Assembly: GCA_035711845.1 (NCBI GenBank)
Contig: DASTBU010000093.1
Coordinates: 1 to 42,522, forward strand
Direction: 5' to 3'
DNA length: 42,522 nucleotides
Source: DASTBU01 sp035711845
GTDB taxonomy: Bacteria > Acidobacteriota > Vicinamibacteria > Vicinamibacterales > 2-12-FULL-66-21
Shown here: positions 8,701 through 16,366 of the stretch, in pieces
How the letters are laid out: each line of letters starts with the position of its first letter
How positions within the stretch are numbered: position 1 is the stretch's first letter
Position numbers and translations under genes: made by a program
The notes under the pieces: model-generated
What the model was told of the DNA's origin: nothing
Databases searched by the model: none
What the model saw: only the letters and a program-made list of their open reading frames with translations

Positions 8701-8840
8701 TCGGAACGACTGTGGCCGGCGGCATGTTGGTGTCGACGTTCCTCAATGTGGTGTTCATCCCCATCCTCTACGTCGTCATCGAGACGATGAGGGAACGGCC
8801 GGGCCGACAGGCAGCCGACGCGGCGGAACCGGCGACGTGA
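5712..8840 (+). CDS. RND efflux transporter, AcrB/HAE1 family
   Basis: This inner-membrane proton-driven exporter of 1042 aa is full length for hydrophobe/amphiphile efflux pumps. It opens MFADTFIRRPILASV. The proton-relay residues are present: the Asp-Asp pair at about 409-410 in GIVVDDAIVVIENIERH and Lys at about 935 in GLAAKNAILIVEFAEQLRRRG. Two large periplasmic loops each follow a first transmembrane helix, as in the family. It is coupled to the adaptor gene upstream. No TolC/OprM-type channel gene follows, so the pump must share a channel encoded elsewhere. The substrate cannot be predicted. No regulator of TetR or MarR type is adjacent. Confidence 0.95.
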   Translation: MFADTFIRRPILASVCSLILILAGAIAIPTMPVAQYPTLAPPQVNVSAFYTGANAQEVETAVTTPLEQAINGVEGMLYLTSTSTNSGAATITVTFDVTRDQDLAAVEVQNRVNQALGRMPTEVRTTGITVQKQSTGFVMAVGVYSENNQYGSLFLSNYLDIYVKDALKRVPGVGDVIIFGERKYSMRLWLDPDRLAARDLTANDVVQALREQNVQVAAGSLGQAPAASGQLYQLSVRALGRLREAAEFENIILKTGTGGSLVRLRDVGRAELGAETYSSQLRFQGVEAVGLGVIQLPTANALDVEEAVSAELERLSARFPPGLKYQIAFNTTEVVEESITEVLKTLAEAIALVVLVIFVFLQTWRSTLIPAITIPVSLVGAFAFIKLMGYSINTLTLFGIILATGIVVDDAIVVIENIERHIQEYKVSAAKAASDAMREVLGAVIATGLVLTAVFVPVAFFPGTTGRLYAQFSITIAFAVALSVFNAVTLTPALSALLLDRESHHKGRFFTFFERVITGGTNAYVRALRAGMRVRWGLVSLFVLCLGLTWWVYTSVPRAFVPEEDQGYFMVQVQAPAGASLEYTGGVARQAEKIILSDPDVLTLFSVMGFSFSGAAPNQGIMFVRLKPFDERPGREHSLQAVLGRLSGQLFGLPGAIVVAFNPPSIPGLSRFGGFEFQVLDQAGAPITELADATRSIVGAARGSTQLRGLFSPFTANDPQLQVTIDRQRALALGLPLNEVTSALQIFLGSQYVNDFELNNRAYRVYVQADQRFRSNPQALRQLYARTLTGEMVPLEQVVTMEETTAPQVISHFNLFRSATINGSAAPGVSSGDALREMERLADANLPQGMGYAWSGISLEETKAGQQSFLIFGLALLLVYLTLAAQYESLVLPFIVLLGVPLAVLGALGAQWSRGLANDVYCQVGLVMLIGLAAKNAILIVEFAEQLRRRGLPIVEAAVEAARIRLRPILMTSLAFILGVLPLAVATGAGQEARHSVGTTVAGGMLVSTFLNVVFIPILYVVIETMRERPGRQAADAAEPAT

Positions 8841-8873
8841 CCAGCCACCCGGGCGCAAAAAACCCCGCAATCC

Positions 8874-8903
8874 TTGACAGTTCTTCAGTTTGCGTAGTAC
8901 GCT
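8874..8903 (+). promoter_or_regulatory. Sigma-70-type promoter for the STAS/glycosyltransferase run
   Basis: A consensus -35 TTGACA (8874-8879) is followed by 18 bp and TACGCT (8898-8903). The predicted leader of about 105 bases contains two hairpins (8936-8950, and 8960-8985 with GACCG/CGGTC outer and GGCC/GGCC inner pairs) before the ribosome-binding site. Confidence 0.55.
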
Positions 8904-9015
8904 GGCCGGTCTTTTTAAGGTAACTGGCAGGGTCTGAAGCGAGGCGCTTCGACCGGGTTGACCGTGGGCCGGACGGCCTGCGGTCCCGCTGCGCGGTCGG
9001 GTGGAGGGGAGCGCG

Positions 9016-9357
9016 ATGCAGATCGAGGAACGAGTCGTCGACGGGGTGACGATTCTGGACCTGAAGGGCAAGATGACGCTCGGAGAAGGCGACGAGCTGC
9101 TGAAGGACAAAATCAACTCGCTCATCCAGCAGGATCGGAAGAGGCTGCTGTTGAACCTGGAAGGCGTGCCGTACATCGATAGCGCCGGCCTTGGCGAGAT
9201 CGTGCGCACCTACACCACCGTGAGCCGCCAGGGAGGCAAGCTGAAGCTGTTGAACCTGACCAAGCGGATTCAGGATCTGCTCGCGATCACCAAGCTGCTG
9301 ACGGTCTTCGAAACCTACGAGTCCGAGGCGGACGCCGTCAAGAGCTTCACGGCCTGA
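9016..9357 (+). CDS. STAS-domain anti-sigma factor antagonist
   Basis: This 113-aa single-domain STAS protein resembles SpoIIAA/RsbV. The sequence runs MQIEERVVDGVTILDLKGKM, with the phosphorylatable serine in YIDSAGLGEIV near residue 55. Such proteins bind an anti-sigma kinase when unphosphorylated and so release a sigma factor. The ATG at 9016 has GGAGGGGA just upstream. An in-frame GTG at 9001 is less likely. No RsbW-type kinase or sigma gene is adjacent, so the partner must lie elsewhere. It leads a long plus-strand run of envelope genes, with only 42 bp to the next gene. Confidence 0.88.
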   Translation: MQIEERVVDGVTILDLKGKMTLGEGDELLKDKINSLIQQDRKRLLLNLEGVPYIDSAGLGEIVRTYTTVSRQGGKLKLLNLTKRIQDLLAITKLLTVFETYESEADAVKSFTA

Positions 9358-9399
9358 CGGGCCAGCCCGGGCGGTCAGCTGGCAGCCGCCGCGCGCAGG

Positions 9400-10362
9400 A
9401 TGGCGCGACAACACACAGTTCCGGACCTCATCGATCGGCCTGGCCAGCGGCCGGCCTCACGGCCGCCGCTGAGCCTCAGCCTCGCCCGTTCACTTCGTCC
9501 CGCCCAGTGGACGAAGAACCTCATTATCTTCGCGGCGCTGATGTTCGGGGAACGCCTGTTGGACGGGCGCTCCGTCCTGCTCGCCTCGGCAGCCTTCGTC
9601 ATTTTCTGCGCGCTCTCCGGCGTCGTGTATCTCGTCAACGACGTCGCCGACCGCGAGGCGGATCGGAGGCACCCGGTCAAGCGCCGCCGTCCGATTGCGT
9701 CGGGCGACTTGCCGTTGCACGTCGCCGTCACCGCGGCGGCCGTGCTCGCCGTGGGGGCGTTGAGCGCCGCGTTCTGGCTGGGCCCGCTGTTTGGCGTCCT
9801 GGCCTCGAGCTATGTGGCGCTGCTGGGGCTCTATTCCGGCCCGCTCAAGCACGTCGTCATCATCGACGTGCTGACGATCGCCATCGGATTCGTGCTGCGT
9901 GCGGCGGCCGGCGCCGTCGCGATCGACGTGCCAATCAGCCACTGGCTGTACGTGCTGACCATCCTGCTGGCGCTGTTCCTGGCGCTCAGTAAGCGGCGGC
10001 ACGAGCTGGTGCTGCTGGCCGATGGCGCGACCGGGCATCGGCCGATTCTCCAGGAATACAGCCCGTACCTCCTGGATCAGATGATCTCGGTCGTCACGGC
10101 ATCGACGATTGTCGCTTATGCCTTCTACACCATCAGCCCCGAGACCATCGCGAAATTCGGGACGGACTGGCTCGGGCTCACGCTCCCCTTCCCCCTGTAT
10201 GGGATATTCCGGTACCTTTATCTGGTGCACAAAAAGGATGGGGGCGGCAGCCCGGCCGAGATGCTGCTGGCGGACCGCCCGCTTCTGGCGTGCGTCGCGC
10301 TGTGGGCCTCCGCGGCTGCGATAATCATCTATGGCCCCCGCCTGAACCCATTCGGGGGCTGA
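9400..10362 (+). CDS. UbiA-superfamily prenyltransferase, decaprenyl-phosphate phosphoribosyltransferase-like
   Basis: This polytopic membrane protein of 320 aa has about eight or nine predicted helices. The first Asp-rich motif reads NDVADREADRRHPVKRRRPIASG, typical of the branch containing decaprenyl-phosphate 5-phosphoribosyltransferase. The second region contains LSKRRHELVLL and EYSPYLLDQM. The known mycobacterial homologue transfers phosphoribose to decaprenyl phosphate, the first step towards a lipid-linked arabinose donor. Here it precedes four glycosyltransferases, which fits supply of a polyprenyl-linked sugar for a surface glycan. The exact lipid and sugar are inferred. I see no DprE1/DprE2 epimerase pair in the window. 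Confidence 0.82.
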   Translation: MARQHTVPDLIDRPGQRPASRPPLSLSLARSLRPAQWTKNLIIFAALMFGERLLDGRSVLLASAAFVIFCALSGVVYLVNDVADREADRRHPVKRRRPIASGDLPLHVAVTAAAVLAVGALSAAFWLGPLFGVLASSYVALLGLYSGPLKHVVIIDVLTIAIGFVLRAAAGAVAIDVPISHWLYVLTILLALFLALSKRRHELVLLADGATGHRPILQEYSPYLLDQMISVVTASTIVAYAFYTISPETIAKFGTDWLGLTLPFPLYGIFRYLYLVHKKDGGGSPAEMLLADRPLLACVALWASAAAIIIYGPRLNPFGG

Positions 10363-10435
10363 CCGGGCGGCCGACGCCGTCCTAGAACCGGACACGGACG
10401 AGCCGGCCGTGGGGTCCAGCCGCCAGCGAGGAAGA

Positions 10436-11713
10436 ATGGCCAAATCACAGGTAGCGATACTCCGTACGAGCCCTGCAACGGTACTGCAGGATTATCACAG
10501 CCTCCTCAACGTTGCCGGATATCAGCACGTCGTTGCCAAGGACGCGGACACGGCCCTCAAGGTCAACATCTCCTGGCATTTCTTCTTCCCGGCGGCCTCC
10601 ACCACGCCGTGGCAGCTCGAGGGGGTCATCCGGGCGATGAAACAGGACGGCTACGACCCGTCCCTGATTCACGCCTGTCACAACCGTACTGTCGTGATCG
10701 ACGCGCACCTCGGCGAGCGCGAGAACAAGCAGGTCAACGTCGTCGAGGCGCACGGGCTGCGCAACATCCACGTCTACGAAACGGAAGAATGGATCAACAT
10801 CCGCGATGCGGTCGGTGACCTGACGAAGAAATTTCTCTGCCTGAACGATGTCTACCCCAAGGGCTTCATGATCCCGAAGCGATTCATCGGGGAGAACATC
10901 ATCCACCTGCCGACCGTCAAGACGCATGTGTTCACCACCACGACCGGCGCGATGAAGAACGCGTTCGGGGGCCTGCTGAACGAGCATCGGCACTGGACCC
11001 ACCCCGTCATCCACGAAACGCTCGTGGATCTGCTGATGATTCAGAAGAAGATCCATCGAGGCATTTTCGCGGTGATGGACGGGACGTTTGCGGGCGACGG
11101 TCCGGGGCCCCGCTGCATGGTGCCGCACGTGAAGAACGTGATCCTGGCAAGCGCGGATCAGGTGGCGATCGACGCTGTCGCCGCGAAGCTGATGGGCTTC
11201 GACCCCATGCAAATCAAGTTTCTCCGCCTCGCGCACGACATGGGCCTGGGCTGCGCCGACCCGCGCGAGATCGAGCTGATTGGCGATCAGTCGGCGGCTG
11301 CCGAGAACTGGCATTTCGCGGGGCCCTTCAAGAAGATGACGTTCGCCTCGCGGATGCAGCACAAGATCTACTGGGGGCCGATGAAGAAGCCGGTCGAATG
11401 GTCGCTGAAGACCGTGCTCGCGCCATGGGCCTACATCGCCAGCGTGCTCTACCACGATACCTTCTGGTACCCCTACAACGCGAAGCGGGTGATGCGCGAC
11501 GTCGTCGAAAGCCCGTGGGGCCGCCTCTTCAGGAACTGGGAGACATTGACGCCGAACGAGGCCGGGTTCCCCGACGTGGGAACGACGGCGCCGGCGATCG
11601 AGACGACCGGGACGAAGGCGCTGGTCGAGTCGTTCGGGATCCTCGGGACGTGCATCAGGGAAGCGCCGGAGTTCTCGAGCCGGAAGCGGCATTCAACGAG
11701 CCGTCAGGCCTGA
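10436..11713 (+). CDS. DUF362-domain protein in the polysaccharide run
   Basis: The protein is 425 aa. DUF362 features include the early stretch ALKVNISWHFFFPAASTTPWQLEGVI, the central IIHLPTVKTHVFTTTTGAMKNAFGG and the later ILASADQVAIDAVAAKLMGFDP. DUF362 proteins are often found with iron-sulfur or envelope genes and have no firm biochemical role. The ATG at 10436 has GCGAGGAAGA upstream, which decides the start. There is no signal peptide or 4Fe-4S ferredoxin motif in the sequence. The position between a lipid-phosphate phosphoribosyltransferase and glycosyltransferases suggests a role in the same pathway, but this is inference. Confidence 0.85.
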   Translation: MAKSQVAILRTSPATVLQDYHSLLNVAGYQHVVAKDADTALKVNISWHFFFPAASTTPWQLEGVIRAMKQDGYDPSLIHACHNRTVVIDAHLGERENKQVNVVEAHGLRNIHVYETEEWINIRDAVGDLTKKFLCLNDVYPKGFMIPKRFIGENIIHLPTVKTHVFTTTTGAMKNAFGGLLNEHRHWTHPVIHETLVDLLMIQKKIHRGIFAVMDGTFAGDGPGPRCMVPHVKNVILASADQVAIDAVAAKLMGFDPMQIKFLRLAHDMGLGCADPREIELIGDQSAAAENWHFAGPFKKMTFASRMQHKIYWGPMKKPVEWSLKTVLAPWAYIASVLYHDTFWYPYNAKRVMRDVVESPWGRLFRNWETLTPNEAGFPDVGTTAPAIETTGTKALVESFGILGTCIREAPEFSSRKRHSTSRQA

Positions 11714-11770
11714 GCCTGCCTTGTCTCCTAGAGCCGCGACCAGCGGGAGCGCGGCGCGGCCGGAGCCGGG

Positions 11771-11791
11771 CCACGAACCACGGACCACGAC
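11771..11791 (+). repeat. Heptamer array, word CCACGRN, three units
   Basis: Three perfectly phased 7-mers starting at 11771, 11778 and 11785 each begin CCACG. The array lies 57 bp after the DUF362 gene and 12 bp before the next ATG. The reverse complement (TCCGTGG, TTCGTGG) belongs to the same word family as the array at 38053. Confidence 0.6.
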
Positions 11792-11803
11792 AGCGAAGTT
11801 CTT

Positions 11804-12655
11804 ATGACTGATTTCACCGTCCGAAGCGATTCCGCCGACGTCGAGCAGATCATGAAGCAGATCCGCGCGCGGATTCGAGAGAAACGCGGCGTGGATTACA
11901 CGGAGGAGGAGATACGCGAGCTGGCGAACGTCAAGCTCGAGAAGTTTCTGGATCCACGGGGCGTGCGGTCGGATCTCCTGGAGCAGTATCGGCGCAAGCG
12001 CGAGTCCTCTACGGCGCCGCGTAACTATGCCTTCGAGGACACGACGCTCTATGCATCCAGCAGGCCGCTGCTTCGGTTCATCCGCCGGATACTGCAGCCG
12101 ATTCTCAAGCTGTTCTTCAACCCGAACCCGCTCATCGACTCGCTGCACATCCAGTCGCAGCTGAACGATTCCTACAACCAGGCCGAGGCGTTGTACTACG
12201 AGCTCATCCACAACCTGGTGCTCGAGACGACACGCCTGAGCATCGAGGTCAAGAACCTGAAGATGCGGATCGAATCGATGTCGAGCCGTCTCGATTTCGA
12301 CGAGCGTCGGGCGCGAGCCCTCGAAGGCGTCGTGCAGTATCGCCCGGGCGCGGTGGCGCCGCTGCAGTTGCCGACCGGCGTAGCCAACGGCCAGACGCTC
12401 GATGCGGAGAGCGCGGAGCGTCGAGCGCGGCGCCGGCGGCGGCGCGGCCGGCGCAGGCCGGGCCAGGGGGGCGGGAGCGAGATCGGCGGCCGCTCCGCAG
12501 TGGGGCCGCCCTCCGATTCAGCGATGAACCACAGCCCGGGCCCTGTGTCGTACGAGGCCAAGTCGCCCGCGGGTGCGCCTGACGAGGCGCCGGGTGGCGG
12601 GCCTGGACCCACGGGCGACGCCGGTCCGGACCGCACCGAGCCTCGCGAATCGTGA
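11804..12655 (+). CDS. Unknown coiled-coil protein upstream of glycosyltransferases
   Basis: I do not recognise a named family for this 283-aa protein. Residues 1-60 (DVEQIMKQIRARIREKRGVDYTEEEIRELA) resemble an N-terminal helical segment found in front of some polysaccharide-related methyltransferases and glycosyltransferases. Residues about 85-170 are alpha-helical and partly coiled-coil, with the hydrophobic stretch ILQPILKLFFNPNPLI. A very basic cluster follows near residues 208-222 (RRARRRRRRGRRR), then a Gly/Pro/Ser-rich disordered tail. The stop overlaps the GTG of the first glycosyltransferase (GTGA). It may be a scaffold or membrane-surface partner of these enzymes. Confidence 0.75.
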   Translation: MTDFTVRSDSADVEQIMKQIRARIREKRGVDYTEEEIRELANVKLEKFLDPRGVRSDLLEQYRRKRESSTAPRNYAFEDTTLYASSRPLLRFIRRILQPILKLFFNPNPLIDSLHIQSQLNDSYNQAEALYYELIHNLVLETTRLSIEVKNLKMRIESMSSRLDFDERRARALEGVVQYRPGAVAPLQLPTGVANGQTLDAESAERRARRRRRRGRRRPGQGGGSEIGGRSAVGPPSDSAMNHSPGPVSYEAKSPAGAPDEAPGGGPGPTGDAGPDRTEPRES

Positions 12656-13986
12656 AGCTCGCCGTCGTCGTCCAGCGTTACGGCGCGGACGTGAACGGCG
12701 GCGCGGAACTCCACGCGCGTTACATCGCCGAGCGTCTGTCGCGCCACGCCCAGGTGGACGTCCTGACCACCTGCGCGCGCGATTATGTGACCTGGCGCAA
12801 CGAGCTCCCGCCGGGCAGCGATACGGTGAACGGCGTGCCCGTAACCCGCTTCCCCGTCCGCCACGAGCGCGAGCCTCTCGAGTTCGGCCGCCGGTCCCGG
12901 CGCGTCTTCGAGCGCGCGCATTCCATTGCCGACGAGCTGGCGTGGCTGCAGAGCGAGGGACCGGCCAGCCCCGCGATGATCGAGCACCTCGAGCGGCAGG
13001 CCGAGTCGTACGAGTACGTCCTTCTCTTCAGTTACCGCTACTACCATGCGTGGCACGGCGCGCGCCGCCTCGGACCCAAAGCGCTGCTCGTGCCCACGGC
13101 CGAACGCGATCCGGCCATCGCACTCAGAATCTTCGGGCCTGTCTTCCGCGGCGTGCGGGCCATCATGTACAACTCGCCGGAAGAGCGCGCGATGATTCAT
13201 GCCGCCACGCACAACGAATCCGTCCCGGGTGTCGTGGTGGGCGTGGGCTCGAATGTGCCCGACCGGACGGATCCCGCGAGCTTCCGGCGCCGCTACCGGA
13301 TTACGCGCCCGTTTGCGATTTACGTCGGGCGGATCGACGTGAACAAGGGCTGCGCGGAGCTGTTCGATTACTTTCAGCGCTATGCAGCCACGTTCCCGCA
13401 AAGGCTGGACCTGGTGCTCGTGGGCAAGGAAGTCATGCCCGTCCCGACGCATCCCCGCATCCATCATCTGGGGTTCCTGAAGGACGAGGACAAGTTCAAC
13501 GCACTCGCCGCGGCCGACCTCCTGATCATGCCCTCGTACTTCGAGAGCCTGTCCATGGTCGCGCTCGAGGCATGGGCGCTCGGCAGGCCGGTGCTGGCCA
13601 ACGGGCGGTGCGATGTGCTGAAGGGACAGTGCATCCGGAGCAACGCCGGCCTGTACTACGAGAACTATCAGGAGTTCTCCGAGGCGTTGTACTCGCTCGA
13701 GTCGAATGGGCCCCTCCATGCCCGGCTCGGACAGAACGGCCGCGATTTCTTCAGGCGGAACTACGCCTGGCCGGTGATCGAGCGGAAATACCTGGACATG
13801 TTCGAGCGGCTGCGCCGCGACGATCGGCCCCGCGGGATTGAATCCCTCGGCGGATGGCTCGAGCGGCGGAGGAGACATCTCCCCCCGGCGGAGGAGGTGC
13901 TCGCGGCAGTTCCCTCAGGACCGGTGTTAGCGACCCCGGCAGAGAGCGCCGGGGGGCCCTTCATGCGCCGGGGGCGAACGGCATGA
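12652..13986 (+). CDS. GT4 glycosyltransferase, copy A
   Basis: This retaining GT-B fold glycosyltransferase has 444 aa. The N-terminal acceptor half starts KLAVVVQRYGADVNGGAELHARYIAERL. The donor half has the YVGRIDVNKGC strand-loop and the E-x7-E nucleotide-sugar motif ESLSMVALE. A C-terminal extension of about 50 residues after the GT domain is Pro/Arg-rich. It starts with GTG inside the previous stop and overlaps the next gene by ATGA. It is a clear paralogue of the gene at 16363 (shared VQRYG, GG.E.H.R.IAERL, VLTTCA.DY.TW.NE). Donor and acceptor sugars are unknown. Confidence 0.88.
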   Translation: MKLAVVVQRYGADVNGGAELHARYIAERLSRHAQVDVLTTCARDYVTWRNELPPGSDTVNGVPVTRFPVRHEREPLEFGRRSRRVFERAHSIADELAWLQSEGPASPAMIEHLERQAESYEYVLLFSYRYYHAWHGARRLGPKALLVPTAERDPAIALRIFGPVFRGVRAIMYNSPEERAMIHAATHNESVPGVVVGVGSNVPDRTDPASFRRRYRITRPFAIYVGRIDVNKGCAELFDYFQRYAATFPQRLDLVLVGKEVMPVPTHPRIHHLGFLKDEDKFNALAAADLLIMPSYFESLSMVALEAWALGRPVLANGRCDVLKGQCIRSNAGLYYENYQEFSEALYSLESNGPLHARLGQNGRDFFRRNYAWPVIERKYLDMFERLRRDDRPRGIESLGGWLERRRRHLPPAEEVLAAVPSGPVLATPAESAGGPFMRRGRTA

Positions 13987-15299
13987 CCGCAGGCGCCGGG
14001 CACGCGCCTCGTGTGCACCAGGTTCTGGCGACACTCGGCTATGGCGACGCCATCGGTCACGAAGTCCTCGGCATCCAGCGCGTGCTTCGCGGCGCCGGCT
14101 ACGATTCGGAGATTTTCGTCGAGACAGCCGATCCACGGTTGGAGCTGCTGACGCTGGATTATCTGGACATGATCGGGGCGATCACACCAGAGGACGTCCT
14201 GATCCACCATTTTTCGATCGGGTCGAGGGCGTCGAGGACGGCCTATGCGCTGCCCGGACGCATGGCGCTTGTCTATCACAACATCACCCCCCCGGAGTAC
14301 TTCCTCGGCATCCATAAGGAGCTCGTGAAGCTGTGCTACAGGGGGCGCCGCGAACTGACCGCCTACATCGACCGCTGCGACATCGCGCTCGGAGACTCGG
14401 AGTTCAACCGGCAGGAGCTCGAGACGCTCGGTTTCCACAACACCGCGGTCCTGCCGGTCGTTCCGGACTTCAATCATCTCGACGTCCCGCCGAATTACCT
14501 TCAGGCGGCGGAGTTCGACGACGCGTGGACCAACGTCATGTTCGTGGGCCGTGTGATACCCAACAAGCGGTTCGATACCCTGATCCGAGCGTTTCACGTG
14601 TATCGGACGCGCCACGACCTCCGCTCGCGGCTGCTGCTGGTCGGCTCCTACAGCGGTTTCGAGCGATACCAGGCCATGCTGCAGGCGCTCGTGACCGAGC
14701 TGGGAACCCCCGACGTCCACTTCCTCGGCCACGTGTCGAACGAAGAGCTGACGGCGATGTACGACGTCGCCGATCTGTTCCTGTGCGCGAGCGAGCACGA
14801 GGGGTTCTGCGTCCCGCTGATCGAGTCGTTCTACAAGCGCGTGCCGGTTCTCGCGTATGCGGCGACCGCGGTCCCGGCGACGATGAACGGCGGCGGCGTG
14901 CTGTATGACACGACGGACCCGTTTCACATCGCGCGGCTGATGGATGCCGTCGTCAACGACAGCTCCCTGCAGGAGGCCATCCTCGCCTCGCAGGATGCCG
15001 CGCTGCAGCGCCTCCTCGCGCGGGACTTTGGCGCGACGCTCCTCAGGTTCGTGGAGGGATTGCTGCAGGGTCCGCCCAGACAGGCTCCCTCTCTGGCCGC
15101 GGACGTCTGGCGTCAGTTCGATCAGTTCGATCACTTCGAGGAGCTGCGTCAGTTCCGGCCGGCCGTCTTCCAGGCGCTACCAGCTTCCGCCACCCCCTTG
15201 CCACAGACGATCGACTCCGGCGCGGCGTCGGTGGGGCAAGTCGAAAGTCGGCGCCCAAAGGCCGACGCGCGACCGGCGGACCGTGAACGGCGGTCATGA
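13983..15299 (+). CDS. GT4 glycosyltransferase, copy B
   Basis: This 438-aa GT4-family enzyme is of a second subtype. Its N-terminal half has LATLGYGDAIGHEVLGIQRVL and LVYHNITPPEYFLGIHKEL. The donor half has VMFVGRVIPNKRFDTLIRAF and the E-x7-E motif in SEHEGFCVPLIE. The conserved LGDSEFNRQELETLGF is shared with copy B' at 15296. A low-complexity tail of about 80 residues follows the catalytic domain. The ATG at 13983 overlaps the preceding stop by 4 bp, as does the next gene, so the enzymes are probably made in fixed ratio. It probably adds a sugar in the same glycan as its neighbours. Confidence 0.88.
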   Translation: MTAGAGHAPRVHQVLATLGYGDAIGHEVLGIQRVLRGAGYDSEIFVETADPRLELLTLDYLDMIGAITPEDVLIHHFSIGSRASRTAYALPGRMALVYHNITPPEYFLGIHKELVKLCYRGRRELTAYIDRCDIALGDSEFNRQELETLGFHNTAVLPVVPDFNHLDVPPNYLQAAEFDDAWTNVMFVGRVIPNKRFDTLIRAFHVYRTRHDLRSRLLLVGSYSGFERYQAMLQALVTELGTPDVHFLGHVSNEELTAMYDVADLFLCASEHEGFCVPLIESFYKRVPVLAYAATAVPATMNGGGVLYDTTDPFHIARLMDAVVNDSSLQEAILASQDAALQRLLARDFGATLLRFVEGLLQGPPRQAPSLAADVWRQFDQFDHFEELRQFRPAVFQALPASATPLPQTIDSGAASVGQVESRRPKADARPADRERRS

Positions 15300-16366
15300 T
15301 CATCAATCAGTGGGTTCCGGCCGCCCATCGTGGAGACGCCATCGGTGACAGCGCGCGTCGTGTGCGATCGATGCTTCGCGGGCAGGGGCACGCTTCCGAC
15401 ATCTACGCCATGACCATCGACGACGAGCTCCGCGGTGACGTGCTCCCGTTTTCAGATCCAGGCAGAAGCGCCGCCGACGTCACGATTTTTCATTTCGCGC
15501 TGCCGTCGCCGATGACGGACGCTTTCGCCGGACTTCCCGGCCAGCGCGTGCTCCAGTACCACAACATCACGCCGGCACACTTCTTCGCGCCCTACGATCC
15601 GCAGCTGTTCCGCCTTGCGGCGCTGGGGCGTCGCGAGCTGGCAACGCTCGTGGGACGGGTGGATCTAGCGCTCGGCGACTCGGAGTTCAACCGGCAGGAG
15701 CTCGATACCCTGGGATTCGCGCGAACGGGAGTGTTCCCGATTGCTGTGGACCTCAAACGCCTCACCAACGCGCCCAGGCGTCCGTCGCTCGAGACAATCC
15801 TGGGCGATGGCCTGGTCAACATCCTCTTCGTCGGGCGCATCGTCCCGAACAAGCGCATCGAGGATCACATCCGTCTGGCGGAGCTCTACAAGCGCTACAC
15901 CGACAATTACTATCGATTCATCTTCGTCGGACGCTATGACGGTGTGCCTGCGTATTACGCGCAGGTGCGGGCGTTGATGCACGAATTCCAGATGCTGCCG
16001 GACCGGTTCTGGTTCACCGGCCCCGTGCCCGACGAGGACCTCGCCGCGTTCTATCGCTGGGCGGACGTCTATGTCACGTTGAGCGAGCACGAGGGCTTCT
16101 GCGTGCCGTTGATCGAGGCGATGGCATCCGACGTGCCCGTACTGGCGTACGCCGCAGGCGCGGTGCCCGAGACCCTGGGCGGGGCAGGAATGCTCTTCTC
16201 GCCGAAGGATCTGGAATACGCGGCGGAGCTGATGGCCATGCTCGTATACGATCGCGGTCTCAGGCGTGCCGTACTCGAAGGGCAGTGGCGGCGCCTGCGC
16301 GACTTCGCCCCCGAACGGATTGAAGACAGACTCGTCGAGTGGCTCTCTGAGGTCCTGACCCCTTGA
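15296..16366 (+). CDS. GT4 glycosyltransferase, copy B'
   Basis: This 356-aa GT4 enzyme is paralogous to copy B. Shared blocks include RGDAIGDSARRVRSMLRGQGH, LQYHNITPAHFFAPYDPQLF, RRELATLVGRVDLALGDSEFNRQELDTLGF, NILFVGRIVPNKRIEDHI and SEHEGFCVPLIEA with the E-x7-E motif. It lacks the long tail of copy B and is close to the plain family length. The ATG at 15296 overlaps the previous stop (ATGA), and the next gene begins inside its stop (TTGA). Sugar specificity cannot be read from the sequence. Confidence 0.88.
   Translation: MIINQWVPAAHRGDAIGDSARRVRSMLRGQGHASDIYAMTIDDELRGDVLPFSDPGRSAADVTIFHFALPSPMTDAFAGLPGQRVLQYHNITPAHFFAPYDPQLFRLAALGRRELATLVGRVDLALGDSEFNRQELDTLGFARTGVFPIAVDLKRLTNAPRRPSLETILGDGLVNILFVGRIVPNKRIEDHIRLAELYKRYTDNYYRFIFVGRYDGVPAYYAQVRALMHEFQMLPDRFWFTGPVPDEDLAAFYRWADVYVTLSEHEGFCVPLIEAMASDVPVLAYAAGAVPETLGGAGMLFSPKDLEYAAELMAMLVYDRGLRRAVLEGQWRRLRDFAPERIEDRLVEWLSEVLTP

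Noticed and set aside
12196..13878. A 560-codon open frame on the minus strand opposite the first glycosyltransferase
   Set aside because: It is the antisense shadow of a well-supported GC-rich gene; its translation is low-complexity, rich in Arg, Val, Ala and His, and matches no family.
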